Source: Salinicola endophyticus
Lineage (GTDB): Bacteria; Pseudomonadota; Gammaproteobacteria; Pseudomonadales; Halomonadaceae
Reading direction: 5' to 3'
NCBI RefSeq assembly: GCF_003206575.1
Contig: NZ_PZJO01000007.1
Location: 62,001-126,000 of the forward strand
DNA length: 64,000 nucleotides
This document shows, piece by piece, positions 45,800 to 54,018 of the stretch. The translations under genes and the position numbers were made by a program. The notes under the pieces were generated by a model. It was not told where the DNA came from, searched no databases, and saw only the letters and a list, made by a program, of their open reading frames with translations. Numbering within the stretch: position 1 is the stretch's first letter; each line of letters begins with the position of its first letter.

Positions 45800-46893
45800 T
45801 GACGAGTCACACAGACGACAGCACGGACGTCCTCGCGGCCACGGCCCTGACGGTGTCGCCAGAGACCGCCCAACGGGTGCTGGCCACGCGCTTCGGCCTC
45901 GCTGCCACCCTCGAGCCACTCAGCGGCGAGCGCGACTGCAATTTTCGCGCGGCGGCGGCCGACGGCCAGCGCTACCTGCTCAAGTTCACCCATCCGGCGG
46001 AGCGCCAGGCGGTGAGCGATTTTCAGGTCCGGGCGCTGATGCACCTGGCCGAACGGGATCCGACCCTGCCGGTTCCGCGGGTGCTGCGCGACCGCGATGG
46101 CGATCCGGCGCCACCGCTGCGGCTCGAGGATGGCCGCGTCAGTCACGTGCGCCTGTCGACCTTCCTGCCCGGCACGCCGCTGGCCGACCACGTGGCCTCC
46201 CCGCGTTTCCAGTCCAGGCTAGGCGGCTGGCTGGCGCGGATCGACGTCGCCCTGGCCGACTTCGACCATCCGGTTCGCGAGCTGTCGATGCCATGGGACC
46301 TGCAGCGCGCCGACGACCTGCTGCCGCAGACCGATAGCCTCGATGACGCCTCGCGCCAGCGCATCCGCGACCGGCTTCAGCGCTTCGCCGAGCAGCTGCG
46401 TCCACGCCTGGCGGCGCTGCCGCGTCAGCCGATCCATAACGATCTCAATGGTCACAACGTGCTGTTCACATCGACCCAGGGCGACGCCAACCCCTTGCCC
46501 GAGCACCCCGCGGGGATCATCGATTTCGGCGATATGCTGTTCGCCCCGCGGGTGGTCGATCTCGCCGTGGCCGCGGCCTACCAGATGAAGGATGCCGCCG
46601 ATCCGCTGGCGGGGGCCCTGGCGCTGATCGCCGGCTATCATGCCCATTCGCCGCTCGATGATGCAGAGGGCGCACTGCTGCGCGGCTTGATCGAAACCCG
46701 GCTGGCAATGGCGATTACGGTCTCCACCCATCGCGCCGGACGCTACCCGCAAAACGCCGACTACCTGCTGCGCAATACGGCCGCTTCCCGCCGGGCCCTG
46801 GAGCACTGCCTGAGCCTGTCCGCGGCGACCTTCCAGCGCCGCCTGAGCGAGGCGCTCGATTCACCCTTCAATTCATCGGGTACGGGAGAATGA
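45796..46893 (+). CDS. Hydroxylysine-kinase-like phosphotransferase (APH family)
   Basis: A 365-residue kinase-fold protein. The catalytic loop is IHNDLNGHN (Asp216) and the metal Asp is in GIIDFGD (Asp243/246), followed by RVVDLAVAAAYQM. The LSGERDCNFRA opening, the HNDLNGHN form and the IIDFGD block resemble hydroxylysine kinase (HYKK/AGPHD1), which phosphorylates 5-hydroxylysine using GTP. It is translation-coupled on both sides (ATGA overlaps) with the HDAC gene and the aminotransferase-fold gene. It presumably phosphorylates the hydroxyl of an amino alcohol. Antibiotic resistance is unlikely here. Confidence 0.82.
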   Translation: MMTSHTDDSTDVLAATALTVSPETAQRVLATRFGLAATLEPLSGERDCNFRAAAADGQRYLLKFTHPAERQAVSDFQVRALMHLAERDPTLPVPRVLRDRDGDPAPPLRLEDGRVSHVRLSTFLPGTPLADHVASPRFQSRLGGWLARIDVALADFDHPVRELSMPWDLQRADDLLPQTDSLDDASRQRIRDRLQRFAEQLRPRLAALPRQPIHNDLNGHNVLFTSTQGDANPLPEHPAGIIDFGDMLFAPRVVDLAVAAAYQMKDAADPLAGALALIAGYHAHSPLDDAEGALLRGLIETRLAMAITVSTHRAGRYPQNADYLLRNTAASRRALEHCLSLSAATFQRRLSEALDSPFNSSGTGE

Positions 46894-48206
46894 ACATGCA
46901 GGAGCCCAGCGTGAAAGATGACGATGCCGTCGACGCGGCCCTGCTGGCGCGGCGCCAGCGCCTGCTCGGCGCCTCCTACCGCCTGTTCTATCAGCGGCCG
47001 TTCCATCCCGTGCGCGGTGAGGGCGTGTGGCTCTTCGACCGTCACGGCACGGCGCACCTGGACGCCTACAACAACGTCGCCTGTGTCGGCCACTGCCACC
47101 CGAAGGTCGTGGAAGCCATCGCCAACCAGGCGGCCACCCTCAATACCCATACCCGCTACCTACACGAGACGATCCTCGACTGCGCCGAACGGCTGATCGA
47201 CTCACTGCCGGCGCCCCTGGCACAGCTGGTCTTCACCTGTTCAGGCAGTGAAGCCAACGATCTCGCCCTGCGCATGGCCCGCGCCTTCACCGGCGGCGAG
47301 GGGCTGATCGTCACCGAGCTGGCCTATCACGGCGTGACCCAGGCGATCGCCGAGGCGTCGCCCTCCCTCGGCAGCAAGGTCAAGCTGGGCACCAGCGTGC
47401 GCACCGTGCCAGCGCCCGTGGATCGCGGTGACGGCGCCGCGGCGATGGGTGTACGCTTCGCCGCCGGCGTGCAGGCGGCGATCGATGATCTCGCCGCCCA
47501 CGGCATCCGGCCCGCCGCGCTGCTGCTCGACAGTGTCTTCTCCAGCGACGGCATCGTGACCGATCCGGTCGGGTTTCTCGCCCCGGCGGTCGAGACGATC
47601 CGGCGCGCCGGCGGGCTCTATATCGCCGACGAAGTGCAGGCCGGGCTCGGCCGCACCGGCGTCCTGTGGGGCTTCCCCCGCCACGGCGTCAGGGCCGATC
47701 TGGTCACGCTCGGCAAACCGCTGGGCAACGGCCATCCGGTAGCCGCGGTTGCCGGCCGGCGCGATGTGATGGACCACTTCGGGGAGACGGCGCGCTACTT
47801 CAATACCTTCGGCGGCAATCCCGTGTCCTGCGCCGCCGCGCTGGCGGTCCAGCGCGTCATGGCCGAGGAGAATCTGGTGGCACAGGCCGCCACGGTTGGC
47901 GCCGATCTGCACGCCGGCCTGGGTCAGATCGCGGCCACCACGGATCGGCTCGGCGCGGTGCGCGGTGCGGGTCTGCTGGCCGGTGTCGAGGTGCTCGATG
48001 CCCAGGGCGCACCGGACGCCGCGCTCGCGCAGGCGCTGGTCGACGGCCTGCGCGAGCGCCAGGTGCTGATCAGCGCCACCGGGCCACAGGCCAATGTGCT
48101 GAAGATCCGCCCTCCGCTGGTCTTCAAGCGCACGCACGTCGAACGTCTGTGCGAGGTGCTCGAAGCGACCTTGGTCGACGTGCTCGAGACATGGCGCGAC
48201 AGATAA
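46890..48206 (+). CDS. Class III PLP enzyme, amino-alcohol phosphate phospho-lyase-like
   Basis: A 438-residue class III aminotransferase-fold enzyme. The PLP lysine is Lys276 (TLGKPLGNGHP) with Asp247 (IADEVQAGLGRTG). The stretch NNVACVGHCHP and LNTHTRYLHETILD closely follows the human phospho-lyases ETNPPL and PHYKPL, which turn ethanolamine phosphate or 5-phosphohydroxylysine into an aldehyde, ammonia and phosphate. With the kinase directly upstream this makes a kinase and phospho-lyase pair. A plain transaminase remains possible. Confidence 0.85.
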   Translation: MNMQEPSVKDDDAVDAALLARRQRLLGASYRLFYQRPFHPVRGEGVWLFDRHGTAHLDAYNNVACVGHCHPKVVEAIANQAATLNTHTRYLHETILDCAERLIDSLPAPLAQLVFTCSGSEANDLALRMARAFTGGEGLIVTELAYHGVTQAIAEASPSLGSKVKLGTSVRTVPAPVDRGDGAAAMGVRFAAGVQAAIDDLAAHGIRPAALLLDSVFSSDGIVTDPVGFLAPAVETIRRAGGLYIADEVQAGLGRTGVLWGFPRHGVRADLVTLGKPLGNGHPVAAVAGRRDVMDHFGETARYFNTFGGNPVSCAAALAVQRVMAEENLVAQAATVGADLHAGLGQIAATTDRLGAVRGAGLLAGVEVLDAQGAPDAALAQALVDGLRERQVLISATGPQANVLKIRPPLVFKRTHVERLCEVLEATLVDVLETWRDR

Positions 48207-48325
48207 GTCCCGACAATGACGTTCCTGACCGCCAACCACTAACATGACGACTCAGGCGCGGTGATAGACCGCTGCAAGCGGCATGCTGAACATGACGAGA
48301 ACGCCCAGCGGCCTGGCTTGGCCCT

Positions 48326-48371
48326 CACCCGTCACCCCACCCGTCATTCCATCCGTCACTCCATCCGAACC
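48326..48371. repeat. 12-bp degenerate tandem repeat
   Basis: About four units of ca(c/t)ccgtcaccc start at 48326, 48338, 48350 and 48362. The array sits just upstream of the ribosome site of the SDR gene. Confidence 0.75.
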
Positions 48372-48383
48372 AGGAGAGAGATC

Positions 48384-49076
48384 ATGTCCGACGCTCCGGT
48401 TGCCATGATCAGTGGCGCCAATCGCGGTATTGGCGCCAGCATTGCCGACACCCTGCTGGCCGCCGGCTGGCGCGTGAGTCTTGGCTGCCGTACCCCGCCC
48501 AGCGAACGTCCGACGCGCGACGACTGGCTGAGCTATCACTACGATGCCCTCGATGCCGCCAGCGGCCAGGCCTGGGTCGATGAAACCCTGCGCACCTTCG
48601 GCCGCCTGGATGCCTTGATCAACAACGCCGGTATCCTCAGCCAATCGACGGTACTGGAGGCGAGTGGCGATGAGTTCGACCGCGTGATGGCGGTCAATGC
48701 CCGCGCGCCGATGCTGCTCACTCAGCAAGCCTGGCCGCACCTGGTCGCCGCCGAACAGGGCAAGGTGATCTCGATCGTCTCGCTCTCCGGGCTGAGGGTC
48801 AGATCCGCCGCTTCCGGTCTCTACGCGATGAGCAAGTTTGCCGCCCAGGCGTTCGTCCACGGCTTGCGCCACTGCACGGCGGAGACCCGTGTCCGCGCCA
48901 CCGCGATCTGCCCCGGCTTCGTCGCGACCGATATGGCCACCGCCGCCCAGGTCGATGGCGCCAGCGTCACCCAACCCGAGGAGGTCGCCCGCGTGGTACA
49001 GATGCTCGTGACGCTGCCGCCCTCTGCCGGCATCGCCACGGTCCCGATCAACTGGCAGATCGAGGACACGATCTGA
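48384..49076 (+). CDS. Short-chain dehydrogenase/reductase (SDR)
   Basis: A 230-residue classical SDR: cofactor motif SGANRGIGAS (about 10-19), NNAG at about 77-80, catalytic Ser in SIVSLSG and the YAMSK pair (Tyr and Lys). The ATG at 48384 follows AGGAGAGAGATC. It is 177 bases after the phospho-lyase-like gene and may reduce or oxidise the aldehyde made there. Confidence 0.9.
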   Translation: MSDAPVAMISGANRGIGASIADTLLAAGWRVSLGCRTPPSERPTRDDWLSYHYDALDAASGQAWVDETLRTFGRLDALINNAGILSQSTVLEASGDEFDRVMAVNARAPMLLTQQAWPHLVAAEQGKVISIVSLSGLRVRSAASGLYAMSKFAAQAFVHGLRHCTAETRVRATAICPGFVATDMATAAQVDGASVTQPEEVARVVQMLVTLPPSAGIATVPINWQIEDTI

Positions 49077-49089
49077 ATTAGCGGCTCAT

Positions 49090-49129
49090 GGGCAAGCTCC
49101 ACCCGGACGTCAAGGACCCGAGCTTGCCC
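49090..49129 (+). terminator. Long-loop inverted repeat after the SDR gene
   Basis: A perfect 10-bp stem (gggcaagctc / gagcttgccc) encloses 20 bases and starts 13 bases after the stop. No T-run, but a pyrimidine-rich tract follows. Probable end of the cluster transcript. Confidence 0.45.
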
Positions 49130-49150
49130 CCTCGAGCGGTCCGGCCACTT

Positions 49151-49180
49151 CTCCCACTTTCTCCCACTTTCTCCCACTTC
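49151..49180. repeat. 10-bp tandem repeat in a pyrimidine tract
   Basis: ctcccacttt is repeated at 49151, 49161 and 49171 (last base C in the third). The surroundings, about 49140-49290, are strongly pyrimidine-rich on the plus strand and contain no gene. Confidence 0.85.
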
Positions 49181-49334
49181 CCCCGCTTCTCCCGCGTCGC
49201 GCCTTTCCTCCCCCTTCGATCCTTTCTCCACTGCGCGCCTTCCCTACTGCGCCCCTCCCGCTTTTTCGATTGCCATCGCTTCCCCCCTTCACAGCCGAAT
49301 CAACCGATGCTATACATCGCAACCAAAGGAACAC

Positions 49335-49355
49335 TATTTAACCATGGTAAAAATA
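49335..49355. promoter_or_regulatory. AT-rich palindrome upstream of sitA
   Basis: ACCATGGT is a perfect 8-base core with TATTTA to the left and AAAAATA to the right, an imperfect 21-base palindrome in the only AT-rich stretch (about 49310-49360) ahead of sitABCD. It lies 97 bases before sitA. It could be an operator for a manganese or iron regulator (MntR, Fur or Mur type), though it does not match any consensus I know well. Confidence 0.4.
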
Positions 49356-49451
49356 AATCACGCTACCGTTTCGCGCTCGACGCCGTGAGTGGGCTTGGAG
49401 CACACCGGTGGCGGCCACCCTGTAAAGCCTCGTTTCGACTCGGAGCCCCGC

Positions 49452-50393
49452 ATGCCTGGAATGACTGATCGACGTTCGACGCTGGTGCGGATCGTGACCT
49501 TCACGACGCTGATGATCGCGCTGCCAGCCTTTGCGCAGGATGACACGCCCCACCCGTTCAAGGCGGTGACGACCTTCACGGTGATCGCGGATATGGCCCG
49601 GAACGTGGCCGGGGATGCGGCAACCGTCGAGTCGATCACCAAACCGGGCGCCGAGATCCACGACTACTCGCCGACGCCGGGCGACATCATGCGCGCCCAG
49701 GGCGCCGATCTGATCCTGTGGAACGGACTCGATCTGGAGCGCTGGTTCGAGAAGTTCTTCCAACATCTCCATGACGTGCCCAGCGCCGTGGTCTCCGACG
49801 GCGTCGAGCCGATCAGCATCGCTGCCGGCCCCTACGACGGCAAACCCAACCCGCATGCCTGGATGTCGCCGTCGAGCGCGATGATCTACGTCGATAACAT
49901 CCGCGATGCCTTCATCCAGCACGATCCGGACAACGCGGACACCTATCGCGCCAATGCGGCCGCCTACCAGCAGCAGATCGAAGCCGCCATCGCGCCGGTC
50001 CGCGCGACGTTCGCCGCCATCCCCGAGGAGAAGCGCTGGCTGGTCTCCAGCGAAGGCGCCTTCTCCTATCTGGCCCGGGACTTCGGCCTGAAGGAACGCT
50101 ATCTATGGCCGATCAACGCCGACCAGCAGGGCACGCCGCAGCAGGTTCGCCAGGTGATCGACACAGTGCGTGCACATGACATCCCCGCCGTCTTCAGCGA
50201 GAGCACCGTCTCCGCCAAGCCAGCGCAGCAGGTCGCCCGCGAGACCGGCGCCCGCTACGGTGGCGTGCTCTACGTCGACTCGTTGAGCGCCGCCGATGGC
50301 CCGGTACCGACCTACATCGATCTGGTCGAGGTCACCTCCCGAACCATCGCCGATGGTCTGACCGCGGGGCTCAGCCAAGGACAGGCGCAATGA
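49452..50393 (+). CDS. sitA: Metal ABC transporter substrate-binding protein (SitA type)
   Basis: A 313-residue periplasmic cluster 9 receptor with a Sec signal (cleavage after AFA-QD). Metal-site residues are the His of [10 protein letters not shown], the His of [10 protein letters not shown], the Glu of [15 protein letters not shown] and a C-terminal Asp (YVDSLS). Order and similarity point to manganese or ferrous iron (Sit/Mnt) rather than zinc, and the His-rich loop of ZnuA is absent. The ATG at 49452 has CGGAG upstream. It is coupled to sitB. Confidence 0.9.
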   Translation: MPGMTDRRSTLVRIVTFTTLMIALPAFAQDDTPHPFKAVTTFTVIADMARNVAGDAATVESITKPGAEIHDYSPTPGDIMRAQGADLILWNGLDLERWFEKFFQHLHDVPSAVVSDGVEPISIAAGPYDGKPNPHAWMSPSSAMIYVDNIRDAFIQHDPDNADTYRANAAAYQQQIEAAIAPVRATFAAIPEEKRWLVSSEGAFSYLARDFGLKERYLWPINADQQGTPQQVRQVIDTVRAHDIPAVFSESTVSAKPAQQVARETGARYGGVLYVDSLSAADGPVPTYIDLVEVTSRTIADGLTAGLSQGQAQ

Positions 50394-51367
50394 CGTCCGC
50401 CGACACCCGAGCCTCACAGGTCGCCGAAGCCCGACCATCACAGGTCGCCGCCCCCCGACCATCACAGGTCGCCGACACCCGACCACCGGGGGGCGGCCTT
50501 GCCGTCAGGGGGGCCACGGTCACCTACCGCAACGGCCACACCGCGCTGCGCGACGCCAGCTTCGAGATCCCCAACGGCACCATCACCGCGCTGGTCGGGG
50601 TCAACGGCTCCGGCAAATCGACGCTGTTCAAGGCGATCATGGGCTTCGTCAAGCTCGCCCGGGGCGAGATTCGCGTGCTCGACATGTCCGTGGATAGCGC
50701 CCTGAAGCGCAACCTGATCGCCTATGTCCCCCAGTCCGAGGAGGTCGACTGGCAGTTCCCGGTACTGGTCGAGGACGTGGTGATGATGGGCCGCTACGGC
50801 CATATGGGCATGCTCAGAATCCCCAAGCGCCAGGATCGCGAGGCGGTCGAGACGGCACTGGATCGGGTCGACATGCGTGAGTTCCGCCAGCGCCAGATCG
50901 GCGAGCTCTCCGGCGGCCAGCGCAAGCGCGTCTTCCTGGCTCGGGCGCTGGCGCAGGATAGCCGGGTGATTCTGCTCGACGAGCCGTTCACCGGGGTCGA
51001 CGTCAAGACCGAGGATCAGATCATCGCGCTCCTGCGCGAACTGCGCGATGAAGGTCGAGTTATACTGGTCTCCACCCACAACCTGGGCTCGGTACCGGAG
51101 TTCTGCGATCGCAGCGTGCTGATCAAGGGCACTGTGCTCGCCCACGGCCCCACGCCCGAGACCTTCACCCAGGAAAATCTGGAACGCGCCTTCGGCGGCG
51201 TCCTGCGCCACTTCATGCTCGAACAGAGTGCCGACGACGGCGCGTCACGCCACCCGGTCGGCGTGTTCACCGACGACGAGCGCGCGCTGGTGCTGCACAA
51301 CGGCATCGCAGCACGCCAGCGCCAGTCGCCGGAGAGGCGCCAGACACCGGAGGAGCGCCAGTCATGA
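50390..51367 (+). CDS. sitB: Metal ABC transporter ATPase (SitB type) with repeat-built tails
   Basis: A 325-residue ATPase: [11 protein letters not shown] (Walker A, about 69-79), LSGGQRKRV and [11 protein letters not shown]. The ATPase core is normal for SitB. Its first 33 residues consist of three repeats of about 8 residues (SQVA-ARP type) from a 24-base DNA array, and its last 16 ([15 protein letters not shown]) also come from a tandem repeat. Neither tail is needed for the family. The start overlaps the sitA stop, and the stop overlaps sitC. Confidence 0.92.
   Translation: MTSADTRASQVAEARPSQVAAPRPSQVADTRPPGGGLAVRGATVTYRNGHTALRDASFEIPNGTITALVGVNGSGKSTLFKAIMGFVKLARGEIRVLDMSVDSALKRNLIAYVPQSEEVDWQFPVLVEDVVMMGRYGHMGMLRIPKRQDREAVETALDRVDMREFRQRQIGELSGGQRKRVFLARALAQDSRVILLDEPFTGVDVKTEDQIIALLRELRDEGRVILVSTHNLGSVPEFCDRSVLIKGTVLAHGPTPETFTQENLERAFGGVLRHFMLEQSADDGASRHPVGVFTDDERALVLHNGIAARQRQSPERRQTPEERQS
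50414..50485. repeat. 24-bp in-frame tandem repeat at the 5' end of sitB
   Basis: Units at 50414, 50438 and 50462 share tcacaggtcgccg and cccgacca and differ only in the middle. Twenty-four bases is eight codons, so the frame is kept. Confidence 0.9.
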
Positions 51368-52299
51368 GCGAGCTGCTCCCCTATCTTGGCGAGCCGTTCG
51401 GCTATCTTGGCGAGCCGTTCGGCTATCTTGGCGAGCCGTTCGGCTATGGCTACATGCGCAACGCCATGGGGGTCTCGGCGCTGGTGGGCGGCGTCTGCGC
51501 CTTTCTCTCCTGCTATCTGATGCTCAAGGGCTGGTCGCTGATCGGCGATGCGCTGTCGCACTCGATCGTGCCGGGCGTGGCCGGGGCCTACATGCTCGGC
51601 CTGCCCTTCGCGCTCGGCGCCTTCTTCGCCGGCGGTCTCGCCTCGGCGGCGATGCTGTTTCTCGACCAGCGCAGCAAGCTGAAAGAGGACGTGATCATCG
51701 GGCTGATCTTCACCGCCTTCTTCGGTCTGGGGCTGTTCATGGTGTCGCTGGCGCCGGCGGCGGTGAACATTCAGTCGATCGTGCTCGGCAACGTGCTGGC
51801 GATCACGCCGAGCGATACCCTCCAGCTCACGATCATCGGCGTCGTCTCGCTCGCGGTGCTGCTGGTCAAGTGGAAGGATCTGCTGGTGACCTTCTTCGAT
51901 GAGCACCATGCGCGCACGCTCGGACTCAACACCCGCGCGCTCAAGATCACCTTCTTCACGCTGCTCTCGGCGTCCACCGTGGCCGCGCTGCAGACGGTGG
52001 GCGCCTTTCTGGTGATCTGCATGGTGGTCACGCCGGGCGCCACGGCGTATCTGCTCACGGACCGTTTTCCACGCCTGCTGGTCATCGCGGTCGCGATAGG
52101 GACGCTGACCAGCTTCACCGGCGCCTATATCAGCTACTTCCTCGACGGTGCCACCGGCGGTGTCATCGTCGTGCTGCAGACGCTGATCTTCCTGAGCGCC
52201 TTCTTCCTGGCGCCCAAGCACGGCATGCTCGCCGCGCGCCGCCGGGCGTCGCGCACCCTGCACGAGACACAGTCGCTGCCCCGGGAGGAAACCCGATGA
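51364..52299 (+). CDS. sitC: Metal ABC transporter permease (SitC type)
   Basis: A 311-residue ABC-3 family permease with about eight helices. The conserved block [20 protein letters not shown] (about 54-73) and [20 protein letters not shown] mark the family. Residues 7-27 are three exact copies of YLGEPFG encoded by a 21-base array; other SitC proteins have only one such segment before the first helix. It overlaps sitB and sitD by four bases each. Confidence 0.93.
   Translation: MSELLPYLGEPFGYLGEPFGYLGEPFGYGYMRNAMGVSALVGGVCAFLSCYLMLKGWSLIGDALSHSIVPGVAGAYMLGLPFALGAFFAGGLASAAMLFLDQRSKLKEDVIIGLIFTAFFGLGLFMVSLAPAAVNIQSIVLGNVLAITPSDTLQLTIIGVVSLAVLLVKWKDLLVTFFDEHHARTLGLNTRALKITFFTLLSASTVAALQTVGAFLVICMVVTPGATAYLLTDRFPRLLVIAVAIGTLTSFTGAYISYFLDGATGGVIVVLQTLIFLSAFFLAPKHGMLAARRRASRTLHETQSLPREETR
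51382..51444. repeat. 21-bp exact in-frame triplication at the 5' end of sitC
   Basis: Three identical copies of a 21-base unit (tatcttggcgagccgttcgg plus c) begin at 51382, 51403 and 51424. Identity among units indicates recent expansion. Confidence 0.95.
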
Positions 52300-53135
52300 G
52301 TCTCGGTCAGTGGCTGATCGCCCCGTTCCAGTTCGACTTCATGCTCGACGCCATGATCATCGCCGTGCTGGTGGCGATCCCCATGGCACTGCTCTCCTGC
52401 TTTCTGGTGCTGAAAGGCTGGGCATTGATGGGGGATGCGATCTCGCACGCGGTCTTCCCCGGCGTGGTGATCTCTTACCTGATCGGTATACCGCTCGCCG
52501 TCGGCGCCTTCGCTGCGGGCATGTTCTGCGCCGTCGCCACGGGCTTTCTCAAGGAGAACAGCCGCATCAAGCAGGATACGGTGATGGGCATCGTCTACTC
52601 GGGCATGTTCGGACTGGGGTTGGTGCTCTATGTCGAGATCCAGTCGACGGTGCATCTCGACCATATCCTGTTCGGCAATATTCTCGGCGTGGGGGTGCAG
52701 GACATCGTCGAGTCGGCATCGATCGCGCTGGTCACGGCGGGGGTGATCGGGCTGAAGTGGAAGGACTTTCTGCTCCACGCCTTCGACCCGACCCAGGCCC
52801 GCGCCGTCGGTCTGCACACCCGCTGGCTGCACTACGGCCTGCTCTGCCTGATCTCGCTGACCATCGTCGGGGCACTCAAGGCCGCCGGTATCATCCTCGC
52901 CATCGCGCTGCTGATCGCCCCCGGCGCGGTCGCCTTCCTGCTGACCCGGCGCTTCGGCATCATGCTGATCGTGGCGGTGGCGATGTCGGTATCGGTGGCT
53001 TTCCTCGGCGTCTACCTGTCGTTCTTCATCGACAGTGCGCCAGCGCCGACCATCGTGCTGCTCTATACGCTGGTGTTCGTGATCACCTTCGTCCACTCAC
53101 TGCGCCAGACGGCCAGAAGCGAAGCGATGGTATGA
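52296..53135 (+). CDS. sitD: Metal ABC transporter permease (SitD type)
   Basis: A 279-residue ABC-3 permease, paralogous to SitC: LKGWALMGDAISHAVFPGVV (about 37-56) and AAGIILAIALLIAPGAVAFL. SitC and SitD form the membrane channel as a pair. It ends the four-gene operon; no clear terminator follows. Confidence 0.93.
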   Translation: MSLGQWLIAPFQFDFMLDAMIIAVLVAIPMALLSCFLVLKGWALMGDAISHAVFPGVVISYLIGIPLAVGAFAAGMFCAVATGFLKENSRIKQDTVMGIVYSGMFGLGLVLYVEIQSTVHLDHILFGNILGVGVQDIVESASIALVTAGVIGLKWKDFLLHAFDPTQARAVGLHTRWLHYGLLCLISLTIVGALKAAGIILAIALLIAPGAVAFLLTRRFGIMLIVAVAMSVSVAFLGVYLSFFIDSAPAPTIVLLYTLVFVITFVHSLRQTARSEAMV

Positions 53136-53251
53136 CACGAAGCGATGATCTGAGCGGGCGGTTGTCGAAGGCGCGGCCGAATCGCACAACCGCGTCGCAT
53201 AGCCCCATCGATCATGGCAGGATGCCTGGCATGCCACGCGAGGAGCGCCCC

Positions 53252-53863
53252 ATGACGTCCCACCCCCTGCACCACCGCCGCCACTGGGTCTTCGACATGG
53301 ATGGCACGCTCACCGTCGGCGTACACGACTTCCCGGCGATCCGGCGCGAACTGGAGATTCCCGAAAGCGCCGATATCCTGCACCACCTGGAGACCCTGCC
53401 CAGGGCCGAGCGCGACGCCAAGCACGCCTGGCTGCTGGAGCACGAGCGCGCGCTGGCGATGCGCTCGACCGCCGCCAGCGGCGCGGTCGAGCTGATCCTG
53501 GCGCTGACCCAGCGCGGCTGCCGGCTGGGCATCCTGACGCGCAACGCCAAGGAGCTGGCGCATATCACCCTGGAGGCGATCGGGCTGGACGCGTGCTTCG
53601 CCGCCGACGACGTGCTCGGCCGCGACGAGGCGCCGCCCAAGCCCCACCCCGGCGGCCTCGACCACTTCATCCAGCACTGGCAGACCGCCCCCTCGGCGGT
53701 GGTGATGGTCGGCGACAGCCCCATGGACATGGCCTGTGGCCGCGCGGCAGGGGCGACCACGATTCTCGTCAACGTGCCCGACAACCCCTGCCCCGAAGCG
53801 GTGGACTGGCACTTTCCGGACTGCCAGGCGCTGCTGGCGAAGGTGACGCCGGCTGACCGATAG
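53252..53863 (+). CDS. HAD-family phosphatase
   Basis: A 203-residue HAD hydrolase. Motif I is FDMDGTLT, with both Asp, motif II is ILTRNAKE, the Lys lies in PPKPHPGGL and motif IV is MVGDSPMDMACG. It resembles phosphoglycolate-phosphatase-like enzymes of subfamily IA. GAGGAG stands 6 bases before the ATG at 53252; upstream ATGs at 53222 and 53231 lack this. The substrate is unknown. Confidence 0.9.
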   Translation: MTSHPLHHRRHWVFDMDGTLTVGVHDFPAIRRELEIPESADILHHLETLPRAERDAKHAWLLEHERALAMRSTAASGAVELILALTQRGCRLGILTRNAKELAHITLEAIGLDACFAADDVLGRDEAPPKPHPGGLDHFIQHWQTAPSAVVMVGDSPMDMACGRAAGATTILVNVPDNPCPEAVDWHFPDCQALLAKVTPADR

Positions 53864-53940
53864 CGAATCGCGGGTGGCCAAAGCCTGCGGGCTATCACAC
53901 GCCAAGGGATCGTTTGCTGTCGGCAAGGGTCAGAGTCTTG

Positions 53941-53975
53941 TTGCCCTATGGGCTAATTTAGTTATGTTATAACGT
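53941..53975 (+). promoter_or_regulatory. Putative promoter and palindrome before the amidase
   Basis: A TTGCCC hexamer at 53941 and a TATGTT hexamer at 53963 stand 16 bases apart. Overlapping the latter is the palindrome GTTATAAC (53966-53973), which extends to ATGTTATAACGT with one mismatch. That resembles the half-site core of gammaproteobacterial Zur boxes, but the full site is not present. Confidence 0.4.
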
Positions 53976-54018
53976 CAGTCTCGTTACCCATTGTCACCCA
54001 TCTTTACGAGTCACCGTC

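Noticed and set aside
45796-46893. Aminoglycoside resistance kinase
   Set aside because: The APH fold is shared, but the motifs resemble hydroxylysine kinase, and the gene is coupled to a phospho-lyase-like enzyme inside a catabolic operon.
49344-49388. A 14-codon open frame (MVKINHATVSRSTP) as a leader peptide for sitABCD
   Set aside because: Its only ribosome-like site is 13 bases away, and no metal-binding residues or attenuator structure accompany it.
52310-53251. Long 5' extension of the HAD phosphatase frame through sitD
   Set aside because: The extension is out of frame with the conserved sitD gene. The ATG at 53252 has a strong ribosome site and begins just before the HAD motif.
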